Positions 18,300-26,917 of a stretch of 64,000 nt of DNA are shown piece after piece. Origin of the DNA: Acidobacteriota bacterium (GTDB lineage: Bacteria > Acidobacteriota > Blastocatellia > Pyrinomonadales > Pyrinomonadaceae). The notes below the pieces were generated by a model. It was given only the letters and a program-made list of their open reading frames with translations, searched no databases and was not told where the DNA came from. The DNA lies in assembly GCA_003385635.1 (NCBI GenBank), contig QQUY01000003.1, positions 186,001-250,000 of the forward strand. Direction: 5' to 3'. A program made the position numbers and the translations under genes. Every line of letters starts with the position of its first letter. The stretch's first letter is position 1.

Positions 18300-18857
18300 A
18301 TGGAACTCAGCGTTGGTCAGAAAGTCTCCTACCCGAATCAGGGTGTCTGCATGGTCGAAGATATTGAAAAGAAGAAGATCGCAGGCAATCAGATGAAATT
18401 CTATTCCCTTCGGGTATTGAGCGATAACTCAACGATCTTTGTTCCGACAGCCAACGCAGAGGCAGTGGGCCTCAGGCCGATCATCGGCACAAGACAGTGC
18501 AAGAATCTTCTCGACTACCTGGGTGAGGACTTTGACAAGGTCTCGAGTGACTGGAAAGTCCGTTCGAGGGAGTTCAATGACAAGCTTCAGTCCGGAGACA
18601 TTTTTGAAGCAGCCGATGTACTAAAGAAACTGACCTACCTCAGCACTGAGAAGAAACTGTCATTCCGTGAGCAGAGCCTGCTTGAGAAGGCCAAATTCCT
18701 CATCGTATCCGAGCTTCGGAGCGCCGGAGACGGGAACGAAAAGAAGATCGAGCAGAAAGTTAATGGGCTGATCGAATCTGCCTGCGGCCATCACAGTGCC
18801 GAGTTGGAGAAAGAGGAAGAGAAAGAAGAGAAGGCGAAGTCGGCAAAAGGACACTGA
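18300..18857 (+). CDS. carD: CarD/CdnL-family RNA polymerase-binding regulator
   Basis: The 185-residue protein has an N-terminal RNAP-interaction domain (about 1-65; MELSVGQKVSYPNQGVCMVE, SNDNSTIFVPTANA-like core) and a helical DNA-binding domain (about 70-165; LSFREQSLLEKAKFLIVSEL). The C-terminal tail is Lys/Glu-rich. CarD proteins stabilise open promoter complexes, typically at rRNA and housekeeping promoters. GGAGG precedes the ATG, and a TATAAT at 18196-18201 is a candidate -10. A strong terminator follows. Confidence 0.9.
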   Translation: MELSVGQKVSYPNQGVCMVEDIEKKKIAGNQMKFYSLRVLSDNSTIFVPTANAEAVGLRPIIGTRQCKNLLDYLGEDFDKVSSDWKVRSREFNDKLQSGDIFEAADVLKKLTYLSTEKKLSFREQSLLEKAKFLIVSELRSAGDGNEKKIEQKVNGLIESACGHHSAELEKEEEKEEKAKSAKGH

Positions 18858-18878
18858 TCACTGAGGAAATTTTTGAAC

Positions 18879-18914
18879 ACGCCCTGGCACACGAAGTGTC
18901 AGGGCGTTTTCTTT
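18879..18914 (+). terminator. Terminator after carD, overlapping the end of queF
   Basis: ACGCCCTGGCAC (18879-18890) pairs with GTGTCAGGGCGT (18896-18907) around a five-base loop, then TTTTCTTTT. The T-run overlaps the last codons of the convergent queF gene. Confidence 0.85.
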
Positions 18915-19327
18915 TGATAGCTGGTACGTACGACGGTCTTGATATTACCCCGAACGTTGAAGTCACCAGTTATCTCCAGCTTCAAAGGATCACACGCGGA
19001 AACGAAGTCGTCCCGTATCACGTTCACGACATGCTCGTGAAAGATCTTCACATTGCGGAAAGAGTTTATATAGAGCTTAAGGCTCTTTAGCTCGATGCAT
19101 CTTTCGTTCGGGACGTAGCTGAGCCGGATAGTAGCAAAGTCGGGGAAGTCCGAGAACGGGCAGATAGCCGTAAATTCAGGGATCTCAAAGTCTATCCATA
19201 TCTCCGATCCAGCGTACTCGTACTCGAACGTGTCCAGCTGAACAAGATTCATCTCGTCCCTGGGCGTCGATCTTATGTCCAGCTCCTGAAGATTCGTAGG
19301 TTGAAGGTCGTTCCTGTCCTCTATCAT
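18899..19327 (-). CDS. queF: NADPH-dependent preQ0 reductase
   Basis: The 142-residue protein matches type I (unimodular) QueF, which reduces 7-cyano-7-deazaguanine to preQ1 in queuosine synthesis. The active-site Cys56 and Asp63 lie in [10 protein letters not shown] with the normal seven-residue spacing, and the NADPH/substrate motif appears as [14 protein letters not shown] with FHEHVVN. The usual motif is CPxTGQPDF, so the SDF triplet is a variation, as is Leu instead of Ser before KSLK. AAGGAG stands upstream of the ATG. No other queuosine gene or preQ1 riboswitch is visible nearby. Confidence 0.9.
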   Translation of the reverse strand: MIEDRNDLQPTNLQELDIRSTPRDEMNLVQLDTFEYEYAGSEIWIDFEIPEFTAICPFSDFPDFATIRLSYVPNERCIELKSLKLYINSFRNVKIFHEHVVNVIRDDFVSACDPLKLEITGDFNVRGNIKTVVRTSYQKKTP

Positions 19328-19387
19328 TTCAACTCCTTCTGCGTCAGTTCTCCGAGGTATCGAGGTTAAGTCAATTCAGTGCCAATG

Positions 19388-20620
19388 TCATTTCCCGAAG
19401 CGCGGATTTTTGATGGTCAGCAAGAGGAGCGCTGCCGCAACCGAAACCGATGCGCTGACGAGAAAGGCGGTCGATGAATCGAACGTCGTCCACAAATATC
19501 CGAAGAGCAATGACGCGGGGAACACCGTGATCCCGAAAGCCAGGTTATATAGGCCGTAAGCGGTTCCTCGCTTTTCTTCGGGGACAAGATCAGCGACCAG
19601 GGCCTTCTCGACGCCTTCTGTGAGGCCGAAATAGAAGCCGTAAAGGATAAACAGCACCAGTGCCTGCCACGGCCCGGACACGAACGCAAAACCGCAATAG
19701 ACGGCGGCGTAGACGATCCAGCCGGCAAAGATCAGCTTTCGGCGGCCGATCCGGTCCGAAAGATCGCCGAAGACCAGCGAGCTAACGACTTTTGAAATGT
19801 GGAGCGCCATCCAGAGCAGCGGTAGAAGCTGAAGTGAGATTCCCGCCTGCCCGGCCCTTAAAAGCAGAAATGCGTCTGTGGAATTTGAAAGCGTGAAAAG
19901 CGCGATGATTATCAGAAACCTTACAAAATTGGAATCGAATCCTTTCAGCGTGAGGTGCAGGGGTTCTGCTTTGACCGGTGCGTTGTTGAATGATGCGTCC
20001 TCGTCACGCACGAAGAAGATGATCACGAAGAGGCCCAGCGCTACGGGGACTGCAGCGAAAAGAAACACCTCACGGTAATCATCGGCGGTCGGGGCTGAAG
20101 CATCTGCGGCAAAAAGGTAGAGGATGACGAACGCGATCGCCGGCCCGATTACGGCTCCCAGATGGTCCGCCGCACGATTGAAACCGAAAGCGAGGCCGCG
20201 CTTTCCTGGTTCTACACTTCCGGCGAGAAGCGCGTCTCTCGGAGCCACGCGGATCCCTTTTCCAACACGGTCGACTACCCTGACGGCAAGCACCTGCTGC
20301 CAATTGACCACAAATGCAAGAAGCGGACGGACCACGCTTGCAAGAGCATATCCTGCAAAAACCGGGAGCTTTCTCTTATCGAGACGGTCGCTCAGATATC
20401 CGGAAAAGAGTTTCAGAAGACTTGCAAGGGATTCGGCAAAACCTTCGATCAAACCGATCGCGAATGGAGTCGCCCCAAGCGTCACTGCCAGGAAAGCAGG
20501 CAGGAGGGGATAGATCATCTCGCTGGATGTGTCATTCAGGAGGCTGACCGCACTCAGCGCCAGGACATTTCTGGAGAGTCCTTTGAAGCGCAAAAAGAAC
20601 GGTCGGGCTTTACCGAGCAT
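19388..20620 (-). CDS. Major facilitator superfamily transporter
   Basis: The 410-residue protein has about 12 hydrophobic spans and MFS loop signatures: SGYLSDRLDKRK between TM2 and TM3, DRVGKGIRVAPRDALL near 115-130, and FGDLSDRIGRRKL in the second half. The opening LSAVSLLNDTSSEMIYPLLPAF is typical of a subgroup found widely in environmental bacteria. The substrate is unknown. It is the last gene of an apparent operon with yacG and a small membrane protein; the gap to the latter is 31 bases. Confidence 0.85.
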   Translation of the reverse strand: MLGKARPFFLRFKGLSRNVLALSAVSLLNDTSSEMIYPLLPAFLAVTLGATPFAIGLIEGFAESLASLLKLFSGYLSDRLDKRKLPVFAGYALASVVRPLLAFVVNWQQVLAVRVVDRVGKGIRVAPRDALLAGSVEPGKRGLAFGFNRAADHLGAVIGPAIAFVILYLFAADASAPTADDYREVFLFAAVPVALGLFVIIFFVRDEDASFNNAPVKAEPLHLTLKGFDSNFVRFLIIIALFTLSNSTDAFLLLRAGQAGISLQLLPLLWMALHISKVVSSLVFGDLSDRIGRRKLIFAGWIVYAAVYCGFAFVSGPWQALVLFILYGFYFGLTEGVEKALVADLVPEEKRGTAYGLYNLAFGITVFPASLLFGYLWTTFDSSTAFLVSASVSVAAALLLLTIKNPRFGK

Positions 20621-20651
20621 TGGGTGGGGTTAATAGGAGCGAGGGGAGAAC

Positions 20652-20834
20652 TCACTGGCCGGGCAGGTTACCGCCGAAAAATAGAAGTGCTACCGCTCCG
20701 GTCGCAGCCGCAAGCAGGAGAACAAAAACAAGCATCAGCCGAAACGCGAGCTTGACCGTCTTCTTCAAAACACGAAAAGCGATGAATGCGATCCCGAGCA
20801 CTATCAGGACAAAAATTACGGCAGCAATTTCCAT
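20652..20834 (-). CDS. Small membrane protein between yacG and MFS gene
   Basis: The 60-residue protein has two hydrophobic segments (about 2-18 and 30-50) separated by a basic loop (RVLKKTVKLAFR). Its ATG lies one base after the yacG stop (TGA-T-ATG), supporting translational coupling. No family is recognised. Confidence 0.65.
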   Translation of the reverse strand: MEIAAVIFVLIVLGIAFIAFRVLKKTVKLAFRLMLVFVLLLAAATGAVALLFFGGNLPGQ

Positions 20835-20835
20835 A

Positions 20836-21042
20836 TCAGCTAGCCCGCCCGCTTGAGCGCGCACGCTCAATTGCTTCGATGTCCTCATCGGTCAAAGATG
20901 AGGGTTCGGCAGGAAGTGCAAATTTTCCATCGGCCCAGTCGCCAAAATCGAGTAGCTTGCACCGTTCACTGCAGAACGGCCGAAACTCGTTGTCGAGATA
21001 CTCCGTGCGTTTTCCGCAACCGGGACATTTAACCAGAGGCAT
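20836..21042 (-). CDS. yacG: YacG-like zinc-binding protein
   Basis: The 68-residue protein has the YacG zinc-finger pattern CPGCGK...FCSERCKLLDFGDWADGKF. E. coli YacG binds and inhibits DNA gyrase; homologues also occur as general zinc ribbons. The ATG at 21042 was chosen because everything upstream in the open frame is repeat sequence. A TATACT hexamer lies about 14 bases upstream of the ATG, hinting at a very short leader. Confidence 0.88.
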   Translation of the reverse strand: MPLVKCPGCGKRTEYLDNEFRPFCSERCKLLDFGDWADGKFALPAEPSSLTDEDIEAIERARSSGRAS

Positions 21043-21597
21043 TGCCGGGACAGTATAGCAAAAGGAGACAGCAGACAGGAGACAGAATCGGAACCCGGAG
21101 CGCCAGCGACGGGCATAGCAAAAGCCAGAGAGGAAATTCCAGATTCCAAATAAGCCTGGTGCATCGGCGGCGGAAACGCGACCGTAAGGGAGCGTGCCCG
21201 GAGCTTGCTCCGAGTTCCAGTTTCCAAGTTCCGATCCCAAAGGGAACCGCGGAGTGCCAGCGACAGGCACAATCAAACTCCGAGTTCCGTGTAAAGGTTG
21301 GACCCCTTTTTGCCGTTGCAGGAATCTCGGCTACGTAGCCGAGCGGGACGAGTCCCGGAAGGGACGGGTAGATGTTAGCCCCGTACAAGCCGCAGGCGCA
21401 GTGCGGGGTACAAGGTCACCCACGACGCTCTAGCCGCTTTAGCGGCGGCACTTCACCACAATACCATCCGTGAGGGCTGAGGAAGTGCATGTTCGAGATG
21501 TACCTTCCAAGAGAGATCTAAAATCTAGTGAAATTCAGTAGGTAGATAAAAGGGAGCTCTTTATATCACGACAAACGCATCTTGCTTCGAGTAAAAT
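21043..21597. repeat. Gene-free region of dispersed repeats
   Basis: It contains AGACAGG-type heptamers (about 21063-21083), a 28-bp module starting CGGAACCCGGAGCGC (21089-21116) that recurs at 46957-46984 with one mismatch, and a diverged copy at about 21243-21270. ATTCCAG/GTTCCAA heptamer-like tracts appear near 21140 and 21210. Palindromes GGCTACGTAGCC (about 21329-21340) and an AGCCCC...GGGG unit (about 21377-21411) follow. Reading frames here are repeat-derived and not supported as genes. Confidence 0.7.
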
Positions 21598-21627
21598 ATG
21601 TTGCTGGATACGAAGAGGAGAGTTGAT

Positions 21628-22143
21628 ATGCTAAATCCAAGAAGATTTGTCGTTGGACTAGTCTGTCTTCTGTTTCTAGCGAGTTCATTCAATTCCCAGG
21701 ATTCAATTGAATTCACAGTGACGAGCGTTTCGGATGTCAGTCCATTCCCGATTACTCACATGTCCAAGAAGGCAGACACGAAAGTGTCGTTTCGAATTTC
21801 GAATAATTCTTCGGGAGACTTCGTCCTTTTCGGTAGCCTGAGCGAGGGGAAGTTAATGCCCGTGCGATACATACTTTCCTTTAACACGATCAAGGATAAG
21901 TGGGAATACCCTACCCGGGATAAGAAACCGGTTCCCTGGATCGACGTATCCGCAACTTACAAGAATGAGCTGGTTTTGAAACCGGACGACCATATCGACT
22001 TTGAATCGTACTTTTCAAGTGTTTCGGATTGCGGCGTAGTTTTCAGGGCGACTGTGCAGATCCGAGAACGAAAATCACCAGAAACTAAGGAGATCCGATC
22101 TTCACCTTTTGAAGTAGGGAAATGCGATACGAGCACCCGTTGA
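21628..22143 (+). CDS. Exported protein, unknown function
   Basis: The 171-residue protein has an N-terminal signal peptide (RRFVVGLVCLLFLASSFNSQ) and a beta-rich body with two Cys residues that could form a disulfide. The ATG at 21628 is preferred because GAGGAGAG stands directly upstream; an ATG 30 bases earlier lacks a site. No family is recognised. The body (STVSFRISNNSSGDFVLFG-like) resembles a small secreted beta-sandwich, but that is a guess. A palindromic repeat follows at 22194. Confidence 0.6.
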   Translation: MLNPRRFVVGLVCLLFLASSFNSQDSIEFTVTSVSDVSPFPITHMSKKADTKVSFRISNNSSGDFVLFGSLSEGKLMPVRYILSFNTIKDKWEYPTRDKKPVPWIDVSATYKNELVLKPDDHIDFESYFSSVSDCGVVFRATVQIRERKSPETKEIRSSPFEVGKCDTSTR

Positions 22144-22193
22144 ACACCAAGCCTCGCCATCAACACCCGATTCCGGCCTTCTTCTATTTGATA

Positions 22194-22219
22194 CCCACCC
22201 ATGAATGGGTGGGCTAAAC
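22194..22219. repeat. Palindromic repeat, second copy lies inside alaS
   Basis: The 26-base sequence with arms CCCACCC/GGGTGGG followed by CTAAAC matches 42045-42070 at 24 of 26 positions. Here it is intergenic; the other copy is in the alaS coding region. Confidence 0.8.
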
Positions 22220-22319
22220 GGTTCACCACACGCCTTCTGATATAATCTTCATCGTTGTGTGAACATCGAAAGACGCATATCCGTAGTCATTGCAACGGAA
22301 ACCGTTGAGGTAACTAAAG

Positions 22320-23381
22320 ATGTCAGATTACAAGAAGAAGCTTGAAGATCTTCAGCAGGAAGCGAAAAAAAGAGTCGGGAAGCTCGACGACCAGTTCGGG
22401 ATCTCTGACCGAGTAGGCGAAGGCGTCAAGAGCGCCCGGGAAACCGCAAAGAAAGGCGCGGATACGGTAAAAGAAGGCGTCGACCGGCTGAAGAAAGAGG
22501 CAGAGAAGTCCGAAACCGGCAAAAGTGCGGTTCGCGCGGCCGAAGATACTTACGAAGCGGCCGAGAAAACATTCAAGTCTGCGGAAAGAACCGCTCGCGA
22601 CACTGCGAAGAAGGCGTGGGATGCCAGCGAGCCGGTTCGTGAAGCTGCCGAAGAAACCGCTGGGGACGTTTACGAAACTGCTTCAAAGAATGCGGGTGAC
22701 GTTTACAAGGAGGCAAGTAAACGCGCGGGGGAGTTTTTCGGCGAGACAAGGAGGACGGTTGAAACCACCGCGTCTCGCGTCACAAGCGCTCTCGGAATCG
22801 GCATCAGCTGGACGAGGACCTTTGATTCAGCCGCCAGGGCAATGCGCCGTACAAGCAACTGGGTGCTCGAGAGTCCCGGACAGGCGGCCGCGACGGGAGC
22901 TTCGGTGGTGGTCGGAGCAGGCCTGGGCGTTGTCTTCACAGGATTGAGCTCACACTGGTTCTTCAATTCCGCAGTTCCGGCCTGGTCGGTCAAGAAACTC
23001 GCAGGCCTTTTCAACGATCATCTCAAGAATCAGGAATCGCTGATCGCGGAAGGCAAGTTGTCAAAAGCCGATGCCGAGAAGCTGAAATTTGAAAGGGATA
23101 TATCGAAGTACGTGGGTGCGCCTTTGCTTGGCGCTTTCTCGTTCGCATCCGGCGCCGTGATGATGACCAACGTGATCAATCCGAAGACGATCACCGGCGC
23201 GCCGATCGATTGGATAATCGGAGGCAATCCGTTGCTTGAAGGCGTTTGGTTCTTTGGAAACGGAATGGTCTGCTTCAAGACCAGCTACGACCTGTTCATG
23301 ATCTCGCTGGGCGATGATGCGGATGTTCAGAGAGTGGTGAAAGAGATCAAAGGGCTCTTGCCTGAAGCAGTTACAAGTTAG
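22320..23381 (+). CDS. LEA/apolipoprotein-like helical protein with C-terminal membrane region
   Basis: Residues 1-165 are an amphipathic, Lys/Glu/Ala-rich helix with 11-residue-like repeats (KSARETAKKGADTVKEGVDRLK; ETAGDVYETASKNAGDVYKEA), as in LEA group 3 and apolipoprotein-like proteins. Residues 175-353 are more hydrophobic, with likely spans near 195-215 and 262-282. GAGGT precedes the ATG. LEA-like helices protect membranes or proteins during drying; combining one with a membrane anchor suggests a membrane-surface role. This is inference; no enzyme motif is seen. Confidence 0.65.
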   Translation: MSDYKKKLEDLQQEAKKRVGKLDDQFGISDRVGEGVKSARETAKKGADTVKEGVDRLKKEAEKSETGKSAVRAAEDTYEAAEKTFKSAERTARDTAKKAWDASEPVREAAEETAGDVYETASKNAGDVYKEASKRAGEFFGETRRTVETTASRVTSALGIGISWTRTFDSAARAMRRTSNWVLESPGQAAATGASVVVGAGLGVVFTGLSSHWFFNSAVPAWSVKKLAGLFNDHLKNQESLIAEGKLSKADAEKLKFERDISKYVGAPLLGAFSFASGAVMMTNVINPKTITGAPIDWIIGGNPLLEGVWFFGNGMVCFKTSYDLFMISLGDDADVQRVVKEIKGLLPEAVTS

Positions 23382-23411
23382 CCGAATTTCAGAAGAGGGT
23401 CACGTATGAGT

Positions 23412-23545
23412 TTCCCCCGGGCTTTAGCCGGGGGTTAGCTTGTTTAACAAACGACTTTGGGGCTTCAGCCCCCAAAAATTGCCGGCTAAAGCCGGGTAGT
23501 CTTCTTTCGGCCCCTTGAATCCCACCGCTGAAGCGAGGGGCAACT
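23412..23545. repeat. REP-like palindrome cluster between convergent genes
   Basis: Several palindromes built around GGCTTTAGCC/GGCTTCAGCC occur in series: CCCCCGGGCTTTAGCCGGGG, TTTGGGGCTTCAGCCCCCAA, GCCGGCTAAAGCCGGG, and a weaker CCGCTGAAGCGAGG. They sit between the ends of the LEA-like gene and the M50 gene, where hairpins could act as bidirectional terminators. Confidence 0.65.
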
Positions 23546-23574
23546 GATCTGGCCCATCTACGCTAGTTCACGAT

Positions 23575-24594
23575 CTACTCCACCAACCTGATCGGAAACG
23601 GTACGAAACAGATTACGAATATGATCAGCGTAAGGAGGGCCACGGCCTTCCTTTTTGCGTCCAGCGGGCTTGAATCTAAAGGAGATGGATGTCCGACCCT
23701 CAGCATCACGCCGAGAAGGACCGCGATCAGAAACCCGGAAGGGCTTCCGTATAACCAATAACCTCCGAACGCAAGCAAGGCCATCACGGCGAATGCCACA
23801 ATGCCAGTCCAGCGATGGACCCTGGGCCCGAAGACAGCGAAGTTTGCATGTCCTCCATCAAGCTGGCCCGAAGGGATCAGATTCAACGCAGTAACGAGCA
23901 AACCCATCCAGGTCGCGAAATAAAATCCGTTAGGGATGGTGAGTCCGAGATCCATTGAAAACAAGGCGGCCATCGCTTGCATGAACAACGGATCAGCAAA
24001 ATAAATCTCCCCTCTGTATGCCGCCGCGAACTCTGGCGACACCTGGTCCATTGTGAGAAAAGCGATGACGGCGACCGGGATGAGCGCCACGAATCCGGCG
24101 ATAGGACCCGCCACACCGATATCAAAGACGGCTTTTCGCGACGGCATAGGGGCGAGGATCTTTATGAAAGCTCCAAAGGTCCCGGCCGGGCCTATCAAAG
24201 GCGGCGTTGGAATGAAGTAAGGTAGCGTCGAATGGACCCGGTAGATCCTGCACGCCACATAGTGACCCGCTTCGTGAGCCGTGAGGATGATCATCAAGGG
24301 GACCGAAAAACTCAACGCCCTGAAAAGCTCGGCTGGGGAGGTCAGTGCACGGACGACCAGATTCAGGTAATACTGCGGAAGATTCAGCAACACCGCCCAC
24401 GAGTCCGGGGCGTCCGCTGCGAGAAGTTCGGGAAAGATGTCCAGGCGCCCGAATGGGAAAATGGCTCCGGCAAGGGTTGCGGTGAAAAACGTGATCAAGA
24501 GGAGCAGTGAGTGTTTCAGCCAAGTGCGTTTCGTCGGACGAAGCGTTGGTCGGTCGGGGAATAGGGGCTGAGGAAGGGGAATCTGTTTTGACAT
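23575..24594 (-). CDS. Site-2-protease family (M50) membrane metallopeptidase
   Basis: The 339-residue membrane protein has the zinc motif LTAHEAGHYVACR (about 107-119) in a membrane helix and the second metal ligand in LIPSGQLDGGH (about 240-250). Around eight hydrophobic segments are visible. It resembles the EGY1-like M50 group (PYFIPTPPLIGPAGTFGAFIKI). These enzymes cut substrates within the membrane, often anti-sigma factors. No anti-sigma gene is adjacent, so the substrate is unknown. Confidence 0.87.
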   Translation of the reverse strand: MSKQIPLPQPLFPDRPTLRPTKRTWLKHSLLLLITFFTATLAGAIFPFGRLDIFPELLAADAPDSWAVLLNLPQYYLNLVVRALTSPAELFRALSFSVPLMIILTAHEAGHYVACRIYRVHSTLPYFIPTPPLIGPAGTFGAFIKILAPMPSRKAVFDIGVAGPIAGFVALIPVAVIAFLTMDQVSPEFAAAYRGEIYFADPLFMQAMAALFSMDLGLTIPNGFYFATWMGLLVTALNLIPSGQLDGGHANFAVFGPRVHRWTGIVAFAVMALLAFGGYWLYGSPSGFLIAVLLGVMLRVGHPSPLDSSPLDAKRKAVALLTLIIFVICFVPFPIRLVE

Positions 24595-24681
24595 CCGGAG
24601 GGCGTTAAATAAGAAAATCGCAGGCCGCAGATCATTCTACCGCTTCGATCTGAGCTTTGCGATTCTCCGCTGAATTACTCT

Positions 24682-24960
24682 TTACTGGTTTATTGCTTTA
24701 GCCTGAAGATCTTTCCCCGGCTTGAACCTTATGGTCTTGCCAGCAGGGATAGGCACTTCTTCTCCGGTCCGGGGATTTCTGCCGATGCCTCGCTTTCTTG
24801 GTTTCACTACGAATACGCCGAAACCGCGAAGCTCGATCCTTTTTCCCTCGGCGAGTGCCGACTTCATCGCATCGAAAAGCGCGTCAACAACCTGTTCCGC
24901 TTTCTGCTTTGGCACTCCCGTTTTGTCGGCCACTCGATTCACGATATCGATCTTGATCAT
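24682..24960 (-). CDS. hup: HU-family DNA-binding protein
   Basis: The 92-residue protein is a standard HU/IHF fold. It opens MIKIDIVNRVADKTGVPKQKA and has the DNA-binding arm signature GFGVFVVKPRKRGIGRNPRTGE with IPAGKTIRFKPGKDL. HU bends DNA and compacts the nucleoid. The ATG at 24960 gives the normal family N-terminus. A strong sigma70-type promoter lies 57 to 88 bases upstream. Confidence 0.93.
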   Translation of the reverse strand: MIKIDIVNRVADKTGVPKQKAEQVVDALFDAMKSALAEGKRIELRGFGVFVVKPRKRGIGRNPRTGEEVPIPAGKTIRFKPGKDLQAKAINQ

Positions 24961-25017
24961 TATAAGTGTCCTTGGCGTGAAAATTGTTGAAACCAATACC
25001 TTTAACGGGATCAACCG

Positions 25018-25047
25018 ATAATATGTACATAACTTCAGTTGTGTCAA
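25018..25047 (-). promoter_or_regulatory. Sigma70-type promoter of the HU gene
   Basis: On the minus strand TTGACA (25047-25042) is separated by 18 bases from TATTAT (25023-25018). The -35 box overlaps the last codons of the upstream hydrolase gene. Confidence 0.7.
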
Positions 25048-25922
25048 GATTTTTGCCGGATTTTTTCCCGAAAGTCGCCGTAGAGGCTCAAAAACGACTC
25101 CGGCGCCTCAAAATGTGGATAATGCCCGATCCGTTCGAGCTCGACTATATCGTCGAGTTCCGGCAGCAGTTCACGGAATCGAGTCACCAAATGACGGCCC
25201 GAAACGGGATCGTCGAGGCCGTTGATGAATCGGAAAGGGAAATCGATCGTACTCAGCGCGTCGAGCCACCGTTCGCGGTTCGTCTCTCGCTCAGACATGT
25301 ACCGGATGAGTTTGTGGGCGATCTTCTTTCCTCCGTTCGTTCTGAAGATCGAAACGAATTCCTTTAGCTCCTTCTTGGAAGGCCTCGTCTTCTTACCGAA
25401 CACCGAAGAGAGGCTCCGTGCAAAGGCGCTTTCCGGGATCAGCCTTCCGAACAAAGGGCCGACAGGGCCGATCAGGATCTTCTGGGCGAGAATCGGCCTG
25501 TGGGTTTCCGGAAAAAGAGCTCCGTTCAGAAAACAGAGGCTGTCGATCTGAAAACCGATCCCACGGTCTTTCCGCCTTGCGAGCAGTTCCTGAACTATCG
25601 TGTTTCCGTAGTCGTGGGAAATGATGTGCGTATTCGCAATGCCGAAATGTTCGACAACCGCTTCCAGAAGGTCCGCCTGGTCGTTGGTCGTATAGGCAAG
25701 ATCGGCCGGTTTGTCTGAGAATCCGTAACCGATCATATCGAAGGCATACAGCGATGAATGGTTCGAAAGGCCTTTCCAGACCTTGTGGTAGTCGAATGAT
25801 GAAGTAGGGAATCCATGCAGACACAGAAGCGCTTCTCCATCGTTTTCATCGGCTATCGTGAAGATCTTTCTTCCGCCGATCTCCGCGACGGCGCCTTGCT
25901 CCTTCCATTCGGCTGCGTTCAT
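25044..25922 (-). CDS. Alpha/beta hydrolase with Asp nucleophile (MEST/haloalkane dehalogenase-like)
   Basis: The 292-residue protein has the alpha/beta hydrolase layout: oxyanion segment LCLHGFPTSSFDYHKVW, nucleophile elbow SHDYGNTI with Asp at the nucleophile position, and a C-terminal catalytic His in RIGHYPHFEAPE. HDYG elbows occur in MEST-like proteins, haloalkane dehalogenases and epoxide hydrolases, so the enzyme probably forms a covalent ester with the substrate. The substrate is unknown. It lies just upstream of the HU gene. Confidence 0.83.
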   Translation of the reverse strand: MNAAEWKEQGAVAEIGGRKIFTIADENDGEALLCLHGFPTSSFDYHKVWKGLSNHSSLYAFDMIGYGFSDKPADLAYTTNDQADLLEAVVEHFGIANTHIISHDYGNTIVQELLARRKDRGIGFQIDSLCFLNGALFPETHRPILAQKILIGPVGPLFGRLIPESAFARSLSSVFGKKTRPSKKELKEFVSIFRTNGGKKIAHKLIRYMSERETNRERWLDALSTIDFPFRFINGLDDPVSGRHLVTRFRELLPELDDIVELERIGHYPHFEAPESFLSLYGDFREKIRQKS

Positions 25923-26013
25923 ATCTTACTTTTCTAGGTACCTTGTGAATGGTAAATTCGGTGAAAACGAATATAACTCTGAACTCGGGTTTGCAGAAGG
26001 AGACGGGAAGATT

Positions 26014-26838
26014 ATGCGTTGGAGACAGCAGAGGCGAAGTACGAACGTCGAGGACCGCCGGGGAATGGGCGGCCGGGGAATCGCGATCGGAGGCGGTGGA
26101 ATAGGAGTCTTGGTTTTGATCATCGCCGTGGTCCTTTGCGGCGGCGATCCGCGGGCGTTACTCGAAGCACTGCCTCAACAGGGACAAGGCGATATCGCTT
26201 CGAATACAGCTACAGCGCCCGTTCAGGACGACGAGAGCAAGCAATTTACTTCTGCGGTGCTTGGCAGCACGGAAGACGTCTGGAACGAGATTTTCCGAGA
26301 GAACGGGCGTAACTATCGAGAGCCTACGCTCGTTCTATTTTCGGGCCAGGTTCGATCCGCTTGTGGATTCTCGAGTTCCGCCACGGGCCCTTTTTATTGT
26401 CCCGCTGATCAGAAGCTTTATCTTGATACGGACTTTTTTCGCGAGCTGAAGAACGAATTCCGCTCCCCAGGGGATTTTGCTCAGGCGTACGTCATCGCTC
26501 ACGAGGTGGGTCATCACGTTCAGAACCTTCTTGGGGTGATGGAGAAGGTCCAACGGGCGGGGAACACGAACGAACTGTCGGTCAGGCTCGAACTTCAGGC
26601 AGACTGCTTTGCGGGGATCTGGGCTGCGAAAGCGAACGAGAAAGGATTGGTCGAGGCGGGTGATCCGCAAGAGGCGATCCGCGCCGCCGCCGCGGTCGGC
26701 GACGATTCGATCCAGAAGCGTACCCAGGGATACGTTGTGCCCGACTCATTCACCCACGGATCGTCAGAAGAACGGGTCCGATGGTTTACGACTGGTTTCC
26801 GGACGGGCGATGTCGCGCGGTGCGAGACGTTTCGGTAG
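26014..26838 (+). CDS. Neutral zinc metallopeptidase (YpfJ-like)
   Basis: The 274-residue protein matches the YpfJ family: an N-terminal MRWRQQRRSTNVEDRRG, a Gly-rich hydrophobic span (about 20-45), then a catalytic domain with HEVGHHVQN (about 164-172) and QADCFAGIWA (about 200-209), the third ligand region. CGFSSSATGPFYCPADQKLYLD is highly typical. It is probably membrane-anchored with the catalytic part outside the cytoplasm. AGAAGGAGA precedes the chosen ATG. The array GTGATGGGTGATGAG begins within ten bases of the stop codon. Confidence 0.9.
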   Translation: MRWRQQRRSTNVEDRRGMGGRGIAIGGGGIGVLVLIIAVVLCGGDPRALLEALPQQGQGDIASNTATAPVQDDESKQFTSAVLGSTEDVWNEIFRENGRNYREPTLVLFSGQVRSACGFSSSATGPFYCPADQKLYLDTDFFRELKNEFRSPGDFAQAYVIAHEVGHHVQNLLGVMEKVQRAGNTNELSVRLELQADCFAGIWAAKANEKGLVEAGDPQEAIRAAAAVGDDSIQKRTQGYVVPDSFTHGSSEERVRWFTTGFRTGDVARCETFR

Positions 26839-26917
26839 GAGAGAGTGATGGGTGATGAGTTTGGCAACGGAGCGCACCCGTCCCGCGTAAAATGAGCGGA
26901 GCGAATAAAACACGGCG

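Noticed and set aside
18960..19330. preQ1 riboswitch near queF
   Set aside because: The leader upstream of the queF start (19328-19387) shows no preQ1-type hairpin/A-rich tail, only an AAGGAG site.
20162..20755. 197-residue open frame on the plus strand antisense to the MFS gene
   Set aside because: The minus frame has clear MFS motifs; the plus frame has no recognisable feature.
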